Positions 24,801-39,800 are shown, counted from the stretch's first letter. The stretch is DNA of 64,000 bases from Breviolum minutum Mf 1.05b.01 (GCA_000507305.1 DF239112.1:251683-315682); one strand, 5' to 3'. The notes: generated by a model not told the origin, from the sequence alone. Numbers and translations: made by a program.

Positions 24801-27800
24801 GAGAAGAGGAAAAATGTTGGAAGAAAAAAACATGTCACTCTCTTGATCCAAAACACCATATGTTGGGTACTGCAAGCTGCTTGGAGATCTAGTATCACCA
24901 GAGTCATCTAAATAAATGAACAATACTGAGTTGATGGATCATACATGATCATACCATGCCTGAAACTCACTAATTTTGGCTTCTTCAGATGTTGGTTCCT
25001 CAACTTCCCCGGACCAGCACTGCACCTCATCGATATCCAAATCGCACTTCTCCTGGTGAACGGAACTTCATCTCCCCATTTTTGAGTCATCGAGGTTCAA
25101 TTTCCCCAAGTAAAACCACTGAAAAAATAAGACCCCAACTGAGCCACGAAAAAAACTCTCCTACTTTGCATGAAATACTGGTTCGTTAATAGGGATCCTT
25201 ATAATCGTTTATTATAATCCCTATATAACTGGGTAGTATAATCCCCTATACAATCCAACCAACCAGGGTATTTTTCGTGGATCAACTGAAAAAACCAGGT
25301 GGTTCTATTTTAAAGGATCATGAATAACAACATTCAACTGTGTGATAACCAAGAGATTCAGCTATTCATTCATATCAAAGAATTACCATAACTCAGATGT
25401 GAAACTGTGAAACTATAGTAACTATACTACTTGGCATCTTGGTTGTTCCTTAGCTTCTTGTATCTCCCCATGATTTCACTGATTTGAGATATAAAAAACA
25501 GCTCCCACAAACTGTGAACCTTCACGAAGGCTGCCAATTTGGCCTTGGCTTCCCTCTTCCTGAGTCCAGGATGCCAGGATGAAAGGAGTATTTATGACTT
25601 GCAATTTTCAAGTATACTGTACTCATCGTGTATCAGTTGTAGTTTGTCACAAAAGTTAAGCTATGTATATATAATTAAACAATCTGGCAAATGATAGTAA
25701 TTCTTAGTTCGTCAATCCATTTCTTCATTCGAAATCTGACTTTCGGAACGAAATGAACAAAAAATTACTGTCCTCATCAGGTGTGGTCGTCTCTTTGACG
25801 GCAAAGGCAGGCGAAAATGGGTTGCACAAAACCAGAAAAAGAGACGGGCATCCAAAAACAAACTATTTTAGGGGGGGCTTCCAAACGTTTTGAAGAAAAA
25901 ATTGGACCTCAAAAATGTATGATAAGGCTTCATCTGCACAACTTTTCGTTTCCCCAGAAGCTGTATGTTGAAAAGCCCTATGTTCAAAAGGAAATACATC
26001 TTCAAATGGTGGATGTTTTATTGTCATGTTTTTTGTTGGGGGGGTACCTTTTTTGCACATGATTTACACATCTTCTCGCATTTCAAAGGTGATTTCTGCT
26101 GTTGTAACTCCTTGCTGTTATCCCAAAAGAAGATGTCAGATATCACCCAAAAAATCCAAATTTCCAATGAATCAGACCCCCTGAAATGCTAAAAAAACAC
26201 GCAGGATCTCACCATTTAACCCAGCACCCAGTTTTTGGTACATCTCCAAAGTTGAACAGCGAGTTTACCCCTGAAAAATGGTTGGGAAAGGAAGACTACT
26301 TCCTTCCCTATTGGCTTTTGGGAAAACTTTTCAGGGGTAAACTCGCGGGAAAAAACTTCAGGAGGGTAGGGAATTTTCCAAACCTCTCACCCTAAAGTTG
26401 TGGGTTTCTTTCACCAGCATCGTATGCCCCGAGCTTCATTTCCATCCACTCGGAGTGCAGCTTTGGATCCTCCTTGTACTTCAACATATCCTGATCCCGA
26501 AAAATCACTGGAGGATGTTGGAGGTGTCACGGTGAAGGCGGGTTGGCGAAGTTTTTTGTTGGGGAAGGGAAAAGTGCATGAAACCTCATGTTGATGATGA
26601 TTCAATGATGAAAATCACTTTCGCAAAAGAAGGGGGGAAAACACCTTCAAAACAATCGGAAAAAAAGTCTTGTTTATCCAGTCTCATGACATTTAAAGGG
26701 GAAATCCTTTAAATTTACCATACATTTGTAGTGTTTCATTCCCCCCCAAAAAAAAAGTGTAATTTAATGATCCCTGTCCTCTGAACCTTAAAACTAAAGG
26801 TAATTACCTCAAGAAGTGAATCTGAAAAAGGTGCACCCCTCGATGGTTGGAACTTCTACTGTTACGGGCTGCATACAGGCTGCAGGCAGCCCCTATACCC
26901 TGGAAAGTTAACATGGAACCCAAAGTCATGGAGGTTTGGAAGATGATTTTCCTTTCCAAAAAAGGTGATTTTATGTTCCATGTTAACTTTCAGGGGTGAA
27001 AACTTTCTTTTTGCATTTATGATACAACCAGATTTGTCACAAAACCCCAACGACTTTCAAATCCTTTCAGAAAAAACTGGTGGGAAAAATTGCCAAACAA
27101 ATCACCACAAAACATGGGAACCCTTCAGTAAGTCTTGTGCCATTGATTCTAAAAGATTTCATCATCTAGAAGTTCAGCCATTTCCAAAAAAGGGTGTTGG
27201 AAATCTGTTGTGACCCTGCATTTTAGTGGAGGGATCCGATTTCAAGGAATGCTTTTTGCAAACAAATTCATTGAAAACATCCTGAGACTCATTTTCACTA
27301 CTTGAAGTATGCTCAATCTAGGGTTTTTTGGGGGGGTCGTTCGATTGATAAGATCCATCTCCATGAAAACATGTACACCCCGGAAAATGAACATTTTGAA
27401 CCTGAAAATATCGCCCCATTTGGAAAAGGAATTTGAAAAATTGGCCACCATTTTCAGGTTCCACGTTGATTTTCACCTGGAACTCTAAACATCCCTTTTT
27501 ACGTTGGTTGGATGATTCCCAATCTCTACATGGGGCCGGTCGGTTCTTTCACCATTTCCATCCATCCATTATAAAATGGGTTCTTTCAGGTTCCAGGCAA
27601 TTGTGTGCCAGAAAATTTCTCGGATTTTTGTTGCCATTTGTGGTCCGGCCCACCTTCAACTTCGTCATATCAATGAGCCACCTGGAAACGAACAGATTCT
27701 TTCTGTGCATCGAATCAGATGGCAATCACAACCATCAAAGATCCACTGGGAGGTGGCAAAAAATGACGATTTTCTATGCTTGGGGGATGGCTTCAAATAA

Positions 27801-30800
27801 AAGGTTGATGTGGACTTGAAAAAAAAAATCTGTAAGTTCACAACTTTGTCTTCAAAAAAAAAAATCATGTCTTCAAAAAAAGGGAAACCAAGTGGCTGCT
27901 GAAAAAAGAGAGTAAAAAAGGGTAACAACAAAAAAACCGAAAGAATTCCTACATATCTTTTTGCAGTGCCTCTTTCAACCTTTTTTTTTCTTAGGATGCG
28001 CTACGTTTCGAGGGATTGGTCGTCCCTAATCATATTTGGAGGACAAATCTATAGCATTGGGACCAAATCATTATTATATATATACCATCCTGAACCCCTC
28101 CCCGAGTGGTAAATACGTAGTTCTTAAATCACACACTGCCTCGCCTCCGCACACAAAATGTTTGCCAATTCCCAATTTACAAGTGTCGAAATGGCATCTT
28201 TAAGAAAAAAAAGTCACGCGTGCATTATGTTCACTCTTTGAATTGATTCTTTCCGATGAAAGATACATACAAACATACGAAAGACACATCACACATATCG
28301 CTTGGGCACTGCCAAGTGCCCAATGCAGCAGTAGAAATGCTGAAGGTTTCTGTGGGGAGTCCCTTCATCAAAATGAATAGCTTGCTTACCTACTGTTACA
28401 GGGTTTGGGCAGGCCACATATCCAAATCCATTTAGACCTTGCTCAAATTTGATAGTAAGCATTCCGGATGAATTCCTTGAACCATTCCCTGACCCCAAAG
28501 AACCCACACTCGGCAGCATCATTCAGGGTGGCAATGCAGACCCTAAACAATGCTACAACATGGTACAGCCAAGCATGGGACGAATCTCTCTGTCTGTCTC
28601 CAGTATCATTGCAAAAAATTGTGCCCGTATTTGGACTTCTACATATTTGAATTGGTAGGGAAATCTTTGATTAGAAGACACCTCTCAAGACATCTGAGCC
28701 TTTCGCAAATTGGGGGTCTGAAAAATAATGGTTAATTTCTTTCATACCCATCTCTGCAGAAGTTGTTTGTTTTTAGTTCTTTCCATCTCCAGAAGATACA
28801 GACATCCATCTCAGCTCCATTCAGTCCAAAGCACTCGTGCGATCCCAAGTATTTCGTGAAGATAGCACTCAATGCAGGATTGGCGCAGTGCACCCATCGA
28901 CGTGGCGTCACACCGTTGGTCATGTTCACAATCTTGTCCTTAATCCAACAAATTCAAACTGCACCAAAAGTGCCCAGGAAACCAAAAATCAAGGCCCCGC
29001 TTTTAAGGACTCTTCACTTGAAGCTATAAGAAGGTCACATGGATTTTCTGAGGTTTCGAGATGTTCAGTGCTCACAATTTGTGAGGGGTAAAAGACAGGG
29101 GTCATTATATTACGGGGCCCCAAACATCATGCACTCTTATTTTCGGGAAATCCCGTTGGAAATCCCTCAAAATGACCCATTTTTTTTGTGCATCAAGTTG
29201 GCTGAAAACCAAAATGGGTACAGTAATTGAATGACCCCAAAAATTAAGCTCGCCGAGGTGTCTGGCTTGCCAATGTCGCAGCAATACTTGTAGAACTCTG
29301 GGAAGGTCTCCTGGAACGGGGAAAGAAGTCACAAGTCACGGTCATCAATTGTCGATTTGTTCCCACAAAAAGTGCCACCAACAATTGGTATGAAAACTAA
29401 ACTTTCAATGGTACAAATTCCCCTTGAAGCATTGGATTTCAAAAGCCCTGGAAACCGTGGTGAAATCTAGATGGCAATCGCCACTCCCAAAAAATACCGA
29501 TTTAGTTTTCGGGGCCATGATAAACAATACTAATAGGAGTGGCGATCGCCATCTATTTCCAAGTGGTATACATTACGTGATATATACACAATGTATGGTA
29601 TTTTGATGAATATTTGGGTAGTTTAGGGGGTTAAATGGAGGTAGATATATATATATATATGTATATATACGTATACAAATAGGTTCTTCACAAGTCAATA
29701 TCTTTTTCCGCATGGTAAACCTACCGACTCCACAAGTAACTTGATGTTCAGATCCTTCTTGATGATCTCAGTGTGGATAGCAGCCACACCATTCACCTAC
29801 CAGCTCGGCCAGCAGCTTGGAAAAGCTTGAAACGTTTGGATTTAAAGAAAACAACACAAACACGTTTCCTTTGAAACCCAATAATATCTGTACTGTACAT
29901 CTATATCATGTACATATATTATATATGTTTATATGTATATACGTATACATATCATATACGTATATTTAAAGGAATATATTTGTGTGTGTAAACCTTTCAG
30001 GACTTGAATCTTTATGCCCACCGTTTGAATTTTGAGTACAGTATTACTATACAAAGTATTTCTGACAGCAGGACAGTTTTTGGTATCGTATAAGGTTGAC
30101 CATCCACTCTCCGGTCCTGGTTGAACCTTTCACCCAGCAAACATCGGATCAACTTCCGATGTTTTGTAGTTTTGTTGATGTTAGGAGTTTTGGGATTGTT
30201 ATTTTCAACAGTTCATGGATGATTTAAAAGGAACTTCCTTGACATATCTTGCGGTTCTTTAAACTCTTTAATAGTACTATTGTTCTTCAAATCTGCTCAA
30301 AAATTCTTCGCAAATTCACTGTCTTCTACTACTTTTTCGCCAAAAATAGCTTGGTCAACCAACCCAACTAAAAGCCCTACAAGCTCCTTCGAGCCTTGTT
30401 GGCACCCATGATGGCCAAATTGCCCATGCGGATCTTCTTCACATCGCCTTCTTCAAAAATACTCCTCAAGCAAAAAAACAACGGCGGTGAAACGTAACAG
30501 AAGTTTTGAAAAAAAAAACTGAGATACACTAGAACTATACACAGTAGCAGTTGTTTCAGAAAATCCGGAAAAAATCTGTCAGAAAATCATCATTTTGGCT
30601 GAAGCTTTTCGTAAGACACCACAGCCTTGAACCCAAACACCATGCCCTTCATACCTTTTCTTCACGTTTTTGAGCTCAGGTGCAGGGCAGAGATGACTGG
30701 AGAGCTCTCGCCATATCTCTTTTGAAGGTCTTTGATCTCGGAAGTCAACAACCAAAAACCACCAGTTGGCACCAAGATGAAAGAAACCCCCTTGGGAAGA

Positions 30801-33800
30801 ACCTTTCTATCTTTAAACATTTCAACTTGGATCCTGGCTGCTGTTTGACAGGAAGGACACCAAGGTGTACATTTTTACCATAGGATGTCAAAAAGAATAA
30901 CCTTCGCAGAATTGCAATCAAACAAGGTCTCAGAATTGTTTCATATTTCCAAATTCTACCTGGTAGACCTTGACGCCTTTGGACTCTGTAGGATTTGTAT
31001 GCATTGTGTTGCAATCATAGTTCGTCTTTGAATACGTTAAAGAAACTTCTTTAGAATGTGTACAAAAAAAAATCTTCTCTTTGCACACCCTCCTTCCATC
31101 ATCTTCACCACCCAAGCCTCTAAAAGTCCACGTTTCCAAGGAAGAAGAGGACCCAACCAACTTAAAGTATGAACCGATTTGACCTACTGGCTGGAGGATA
31201 CACCCCCAAAATATACCAAATAGATACATTGTTGAATTGCTAAGCTTCAAAACATTGATTCTTTTCCCATTGCTTCTCAACATTTCCTCAAAACACACCT
31301 TCTTTAGGTTGGGTTTCCCGGACCCAGCGCAGGTTCAATTCCTGGTGGATCACGGTCAGAAAAGAATCTGGGTTGAGAACAAGGCAAAAGAAAAACTGCA
31401 AGAAAATAATTTTGACCTACCAAAGTGTGGGTGAGTGTGAACCTATTGGAAGCCAATGATCGATGGCTTCCGGTGCGGTGATTTCGTGGGGATTTTTTTG
31501 AAGAAACTCAGTTGCTCAAGATGTAGTAACGTAGAAATGTCATTTCACACTTTTTAGAAGTTGGTCACAATATCTCTATTGCTATGTGGCTATGTTTGTT
31601 GACTTACCACAAATTTTCTGTCCGAATCTATAAAAATTATCTACCCACCATCCTAACCAAAGTCAAGCTGCGCCAATGAGCTGCAAATGTCGTGGCAACA
31701 TGCGTTCAATCATCTCCACCGGCCACTTCTCCAATGCCTGGACCGCCATGCGTTCGTGGAGCATCCTTTTCATTCAAAGGGATGGATTTTTTTACACATG
31801 GCTGGAAGGGTCACAACGATGCAGTACTGTTTTGAAGATCATTTTGGTTCACTCCGTAAAGTTCAAGTTGAAAATTTTCGTAATTTTTTGGACTCATCAT
31901 TACCCATGAAAAAGATGATAACTTCACGAACAACATTGGCATTCCATTTTTCCATCCGCACTCTTGCCTCCGGCATCACAGTGTGGTTGGTGTAGTTCAA
32001 ACCTTTGAAGAAGGAAGCGTTTTGGAACCCTCATGGTTTTTTGGAGCCCGAGTCAATCATTTAAAAAACGACTCCTCCAAAAGGTTACCCGGTATTGCAG
32101 GAAAACAAACTTCAAACAATTTTGGAACAAAGTCCTTCGGTTTGCAAAAGAGGAAAGAATGTTCATCCCATTGAGATGATATCATCTGAACCTTTCTGTC
32201 AATTCGAACGTTTGTATATAATGATTTCTGCTGAATGCGAAAGAATGGTCGTCAGAACAGTCAGAATCTATGACAGTATATATTATGATATGCACGATCT
32301 GAGATTGTTGGTGATTGACATGTCGTTTCTTTCCACATCATTAAGGTTAACATATCATCAATTGGTGCCGCTAAATTTGCTATCAAGTTGATTCTATAGA
32401 CTCTGGAAGATTGGATTGACTCAATTTCCATGATTTGATTCGATTCCGTCTGACGACATGAAAGCTGAACACTGTTTCGATTATTCTTTTGCTCACCGGG
32501 GAAAACCGGTGGAAAACCACCGTTTTCAACACGAAAAGCCAAGTTCAATTTCACACAAAAATACACTTACAAAATGGGAAGATCATCAGCTCCCAAATCC
32601 TGCGAACCTTCTGGCGATGTAACCTTCCCACCGTTTTGTGGTGAATTCAAACCGAGTCACACTGGGTAGACAAATCCCATGCTTCATCCCATGCAACTTG
32701 CATCACATCCACCAATAAACGCATCATCTCCGCCACCTGAAAAAACACCATGCAGTTGCCAACCATAAGCAGCAAAACGGTTGAAGCCAAGCACTAAAAC
32801 TTGATCTTTTTCTATGTGTCGTTTCTTTCAGAAAATGTTGATCTCAACACAAAAAAAAACTTGGCTCCCGGTTTTCTTGGTGATTTCAAGGAGCAATGAG
32901 GTCTTGTTTCCTTCGAACAACAACGAAATAAAAAAAACAAAAAAGCTATTCCACAAAAAAAAGTCTTGGCAAGAAGCAAACCCTGAAGGAACTACAGTAA
33001 CATATCCCAAAAAAAAAAGCACTTTTGAGTCGATGATTTTCCTGGAGGGTACTCGGTATAGTTACCTCCACTGACCGTTTCTGAGATTCTGAGATCTCCA
33101 AACCGCAATGGTTGGATGGGTGTCGTTCATCTGGACTGCCACCTCATCGAGAAGGGATGAATTAGAGGTGACCTTGTGGTAGGGATGTGGTAGATACCTT
33201 TTGCAGTAGGGATTTTGTTGTAGGGGTTTTGTGGATGGTATGAATCATAGGGATATTGTATCCTTCAACTTGGCGGGTTGGACCAACTAGTCATATGATC
33301 AATACCATCACAAACAATAATTCAACATGAAAAGGGAACATGATTGGTAAAAGATCTCAAATCATCCTTATTCTCTTTGACAAATTTGTGATTTAGATCT
33401 ATTCGAATTTTTACATTTGCACATCTTTGTGGTGTCTGGTAAGTCAAACAGATTATGAAGATTGCGGAAAAATCAGCTGTTCTGAGAAGAATCAGACATT
33501 TGATTTCTGCTGCAACTTGTTTTTCTGAGAAATCAGCAATGCTTGGAGGACCTGAAGAAGTAACAGATCCCTCAAATGCCGCATGATCGGATAACCCCTT
33601 GAGGGAGGAAAAACCCGACAAGCATTTGACTGCCCGGCCAATAGGTCAGCTGAACTGAGCTTTCTGGCAGAGCTGTCACAAGGCTAACACAGTTCAGTTC
33701 GCCACTTTTTGCAGCAAACTAGCTGAAATTTGAGGTGATTTTTCTGGCTTCGACGAAACTTTTGGGAGAAGACCACTGGGCAATATGTCTTGCTAAAAGG

Positions 33801-36800
33801 TAGATTACCTGGTAACACGAAAAAATTCAGAAGAAAAACTCCCTCAAAATGGTTCTCACTCAATTCACCGGAATCTAAGACTACCCTCAGCGCCCATTCG
33901 GGTCGCACAAGTGTTGATTTGGATTCCCTTGATCTATGAGTGTTGCTTCAGTCGAAATCATGATGACGTGCCGGTAATGCAGCCAACTGCTGCAAGCATA
34001 GCTGGTACAACTCTAACTCTACCTTCGATTCGGACACCTTGATTCCAATGCTCTCAGCCCGCAGTTTGTAATAATGCATGGCCACACGCTCCTTTGAGAT
34101 ACCGTCGAGGCTGATTACAAGGGTGGATCGGAACACTTTGGTACTGCATGGCCACAGGCTGCTTTGGGATGACGTGAGCTTTCCCGCCAAAGCGTCAAGG
34201 CAGTCTGACAGGGTGCCATCAGTCTTGGCATTTTCATTCCACTTCCACCACTTTTTCACGTCTTCTTCGGCGTCTTTCTCGGATAGATGCGGTGCTCCAA
34301 ACTCATGGACCCTGTTGTGCGCTTTGATGCAAGACATGACGTAGACGAAGCAAACCACGTAAACGGAAAGGCACCCTGTTCCACAAGCAAAAATCACGCC
34401 AATGAGGCCAGGGAGTGTCTTGACTGCTAGAATCCAGCGAAGCACCACTGCACACACAAACAAGATACCAGAGACGAGCATTAAATACGGGGCTCTTGCG
34501 AAACTTCCAGCACGCTTCAGCCACTCTGCGCACTCTGCCTCGGTCGATAGCTCGCCCACACACAGCAACATACTAATTGATGAGGTCGTTGCAGTGAGAA
34601 AACCAACGATGCCCACTGCATAGAAGAATAGGGAAACGTCATGGAGCCAAGGCAAGGCATTTTCAAGTTGGGTTTCGGTGAGCTGTTTCCCAAGGTAGCT
34701 CTCCGCAAAAGTGATGCCACTCCCAACATAGTCTTCTTCGAGCCAGTCTGACAGATTGTCGTAGCTCATTGGCACGATAACGGTTAGCAGCAAAGCACCG
34801 ATCAAGCCTATGTTTGTACATTCACCTGCAACGACAAAAAGCCACCAAAGGCCATGGACATGATGACAGCCAACACTGTCTCACTTACCTGTTCATGTTG
34901 AGTTTTCAAGATCTTCCTCTTTTCCAAATAGTCGCCTCCAACTCGTTTGACAAAATAACCCACCTGTGCTTCCGTGTCCTTGGTTGCCGTTTCTTCCCCT
35001 GACGCCACTGTGCTGGATGTCTGCACTGTGGTCTCCTCGAAGGTTTCCTCGGCGGTGCTGCGCTCGGGTCCCTTCTCGTCAACTACGGCGCCGGGCAGCA
35101 TGGGTTCCTCTGCGATCTCCCATCCAATTCTAGGAATGGGCATTGAAAGGATGGGAGCAAACACATGCACGAGCAGCTGCGACCACTTTTGCAATGGCGA
35201 GAATTTGAGCCGTCCATATAACGCATTGCAAGGATGGCTACAAATCGTTGTTCAACGAGACACTCGTCATGTCGGTACGTTTTTCAGGAGGCGTTTCGTA
35301 ACTTGATCCAAACAACCTCAATGCTTCTGTACAGAACCTGTTTCTTTCTTTGGGGATCATTTCTTCATAGTTCTTCAACATCAACAATCCTTACATGAAC
35401 CGATCCCAACATAAAATCACCAATCTCTCTTTCAGATGCTTTTTTTGCTGGTGGCTGAAACCCAACCACCAAAATCCAGAAATCTTCGCCTTCTCAGGAA
35501 GCTCTGACCACTTGTAGTTGGGCCGCTTGATGAATTCACGCAACAAATCCTGCATGAATCCGCGCGGATTCTCGTTTGTCAACTTTAACTTTGGTGACTT
35601 TTTACAATAATCGGATCTTACCCACAGCTTGGGGTCGGTTTCTCAGCTGAGACTTGGCATCTTCTCTCCAGCCCTGGATCTTAGACGCACATGAGATCTT
35701 TCCAAAGACTGAAACTCCACTGTTTTCTTATAGATATGGGTGTTTCCAAAAATAGGGGAACCCCAAAATGGATGGTTTATAATTTATAATGGAAAACCCT
35801 ATTAGAATGGGATGATTTGGGGGTACCACTATTTTCGGAAAAATCCATATATACATACGAAAATGGGTGCCCAACTTAGTTCCTTAAACTGTCCAAACGG
35901 TCATGTGCCTTTTGAATCAACCTGAATTCTAAAAGAACCTTACCTTGAAAACAAAAAAAACTTGCTGGTCTTTCATCCCAAAAAATGCTCAGAGATACTG
36001 GAAATCCAATCATCCCCCACTTTCCACCACGTCGTTGTTTAAACGTCGAGATGATGATCAACCACAAGGCTTCATCTATGTCAACCCGGCCCGCACCATT
36101 CCCCTTCAAGGCCTGAAGGGAGGCGCTCACAAAGAAATACCTCGTTTTTTGAGACGTTGGAATCAGTTCTGGGGCCACCGAACTGGACCCAGTTTTTTCA
36201 GCCCCGGTTTGGTCCAAGACGCATATCTTAAATGAGGGCGGCTAGAATAAAAAAAAACTTGAAAAATCAGGTCACCCAATTTAACTCCAAACAGTTTGTA
36301 AAGAAACATCTTGCTCATCATCAAACTCTTTTTATCTAGTTACCGTCATGTTTGTAAGTTCAACGTGGTCAAAACAAACACAACAAATAACACGGTTGTC
36401 GGAACTCATCAAAATTACCCAACAAATCAACCATATGTTTCCTCCCCATGTCAAATTCCTCCCATTTGTTCCCTCCTTTCGTTTCTTTGCGTTTCGTTTG
36501 CAACCAAGCAACTGTTGCCGCAAGCGTAGCTCTTTTCCTTCATAGGTGGCATCGTTGGGATACAACACCGCCGAGAGGTCCTCCAACAAAGAAACGTTCC
36601 AACGTTGTTGACATGGTAGTTTTTGTTCGGTTTTGAGCTAGCATGGATACGTTTCAAAATACCCAAAATGATGGTGGCTGGAAGTTTGGAACGTTGGGAA
36701 GACATTTTTTGGAGGTTATAGGAGATTTGGATGATTGATTGTTTCTGAGATTCTAGTCCCGCCAAAGCTGCAGGGATACGATGTCATGGCGTGAGAACAT

Positions 36801-39800
36801 ATTGTCGCTGCGATGGTTTGGAAAAAATGATTTTTTTTTAAATACGGCCATTATGGGTATCTGTGTTAAATTTCTGGGGTGCACTGGTAAATAGGTGGTT
36901 TGGGGCCTGGTGGTTTGGGATTTTTGGGGTAGAATTAAGGAACAATCCCTTTCATAAGGGAAAACCACACCAATTAACCATTATTTGTTCAGTTTAACCA
37001 TGGGAAATAAGAATGATTTAACAATTGACTCTGATGACTTTTTGCAAAAAAACACATGAATAGAATACATTAGCTTTAAAATCTAAAATAAGTTGTGATA
37101 TCTGGTCCTTCATTGTACAGTGGAGCAGTTTAAACTAGACATTGGGAAGCGTTAAGATATCAAAGTAATTCAATGCTCAAATGATTACTCTATACATGTA
37201 TAGTTCACACACCAACCTCAAAACAATCATGATAACAAGAGGATTCCCCAACAGAAAACGGATCCGTCACGCTTTCATGTCATTTAACGTCACGTCAGCA
37301 ATTGACCAAAAAAATGTCATGCCCGGACTCGAGTCATACGACTTCCGAATCGCAGCTGATGACAGGTTACTGCCCTCTGATAAACTAACATAGCCATGGA
37401 AATTCCCCCCAATTTTTTCTGGTAGATACCATAATAATTAATGGTGGAATTTTTGAAGGCTACGGCTCCATATCCACCATCAACCATCAGGAAGTCTTAG
37501 CCCATCGATTCAGATCTATGATCTATGCAATTTAAGTCCTTGTCCATCAAGAACACTTCCATCCTATTTCAAAATCCCCCATCCGTGCCCCAACTTCCTC
37601 ATGTTGGGGCTTGTAAACTTCATCCCACCCCCAAAAATGGGATCCAACAAAGCACACATATTGGTTATATACATATATATATGTTTGAGCTGGGACCAGG
37701 GCTCACGAACTGGATATATCACTGCAAGTGTTTGGCCGCTTCTACTTTATTGAACGAGAAGGCCAGGAGTTGGTCAAGGTTGTGGTGGCCAACCTGCCTA
37801 GAAACAGCAGGATTGAACAACCACACTCCGCTCCAAGGTTTTTGGTAGAACTAATGCCAGAAGTTGCTGAAGGTGGAGAAGGTGAGAGAAAAAGCAAAGG
37901 AGCAGGGCAGGGAGATGAGGGAGAAAGCTTGAGCTAGAAAGGTTCGCCCACGAGCACAAAAGAGTTTCACTCACCTTATTGAGCTCGGACCAGGGCCCAC
38001 TATCTGGATATATCACTGCAAGAGTTTGGCCGCTTCTACTTTTTGAACGAGTATGGCCAAGAGTTGGTCAAGGTTGTGGAGGCCAACCTGCCTAGAAACC
38101 TTTCAACAAGGATATATGACCCTTTGTAGAGAAGCCACTTGGGCAACTGCGCGATACTTTCCAGAAGACCTCCGCAACCTCCCCACTCAGCCAGGCTCCA
38201 GTCAAACGCTCCACTCAAACCGCCCCATGTTTTGGAGGCATTGGCTTGCAACAAAGGCCACAGTCGCGCCTTGCAGGAAGCAGTGGGCAGGGTGGGAAGG
38301 GAACAGAAGAAAAGAAACAAGTTAGAACACCGACAAGGCAACAAACACACGAACTTAAAAAAAACGGGAAAGGTTAGTACACAAAAATGGGCAAACAGCT
38401 GAAACCACTGCATCGCAATGCGATGGTGGCACATGGGCCAATGGTGCCTCACCAACACTTGGGGAAACCCAGCGCCACAGCACCACAATGCGAAATGTCA
38501 ACAAAAACATTATCAGCCTAACTTTGAAGACACCAGCATTACAGCGCACAGGCAGCGCCGCAGCGCGACTGCGCCGCAGCGCGAGAAACTGCCACCCGCA
38601 CAACAGAGCGACACAAGTACACCAAAACCACAGACAAGCCCAAACTTAGGCGGCTGAAAGACACCGAGAAACGCATGACATACCAGCCAGACACCATCCA
38701 CTACAAGCCTGCAGGATGACAGAGGGAAGGCGCGCGTGCAACAGCCTCAGACAGACATTATTTCTTAGTTTGTTCCAGCCCTGGTCAGAGTCTGTCATCT
38801 TTTTACTTCGTTTTGGTTCTCCTGTTCTCAATGTAAACTTGTGCTTAAGACTGTAAGGAGCACAAACAACATGTTGGATGAACAATAGCACAAAAGGCCT
38901 GGCCCGGCAGAAACCCTTCCCAAAACTAACCCAGAAAACAGCAAAACCTTAAACAGGGAACCAGAAAACACAAAAACCAAAAAAGCCCCTCAAAACAAAA
39001 AAGCAAAGGGAGGAACATAAAAAATCTTGACCCAAGGAGCGGTACACGGCTTCGGGCGAATTTTTGTCCGATGGCCAACGTGCTGCAATTTGAAGTGAGC
39101 TTTGACTTCTTTTGCTCAAGGTCGTTGAGAACGGCCTTGTGGCATCCAAGCTGGCAAAGTCTGAAGCACCATCACCTTTGTTTTGGTGAAGAGAACAAGA
39201 GAGTCAAGTTGAAGCAGAACTTTCAAACGTTCCGTACAATTGCTGGGTCCAACATTTAGCTCATGACATGCTGTTTCATCACCCGTCACAAGCAACACAT
39301 CTTGTAATCTGCCAGTAGGTTTTCGGGTGGATAAAATGAGCAGCCCCTGCCAACTGCAACCTCGATTCGTCAATCAAATCTTAGCAACGCAAGGAAGACA
39401 TTTTTTTCCCACAATGAAAATGAAAAAGGGGTATGGGAGCATCCAATCAGAGCAAGCCCCTACGCAAGCCACTCTTGCCAAATCATCTGAGAAAAAACAG
39501 CAAGCCCCCACGTATGGTCTTCAATTCCCATCACGGAGACGCTGGCGCCCAAATCCAAAACAGCTTCGGCCAGGGCGAGCTGGTCTTTTTGCAATTGCAA
39601 ATTTCTTAGACTCGGCTTCAAAAACGCCACAACTGTGTTGGCTGGCGTCGGCTCTTTCTTCCCCGCAGACTCTGGACTAAACAACAAGATGCTTTTTCGG
39701 GCCATGGGCAGACTTCATTGACTTCCAAAGATTCTCGGAGTGACTGACACGAGCAGTAAGAGCAAGCCATTGCTCTGTCAACACCGGGAATATTGCGTAC

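Noticed and set aside
30464..30684. Alternative exon 24/25 junction through LHLS-DVKK
   Set aside because: It would drop the conserved EEG block; the GC donor after CT restores [10 protein letters not shown] and matches family spacing.
34826..34888. GTAAGT...TTGCAG canonical intron in the nested gene
   Set aside because: It is exactly 63 nt, stays open as a hydrophobic helix, and removing it does not repair the frame, so it may well be coding.
34078..35306. Plus-strand ORFs opposite the nested membrane-protein gene
   Set aside because: They are antisense shadows of the minus-strand coding frames.
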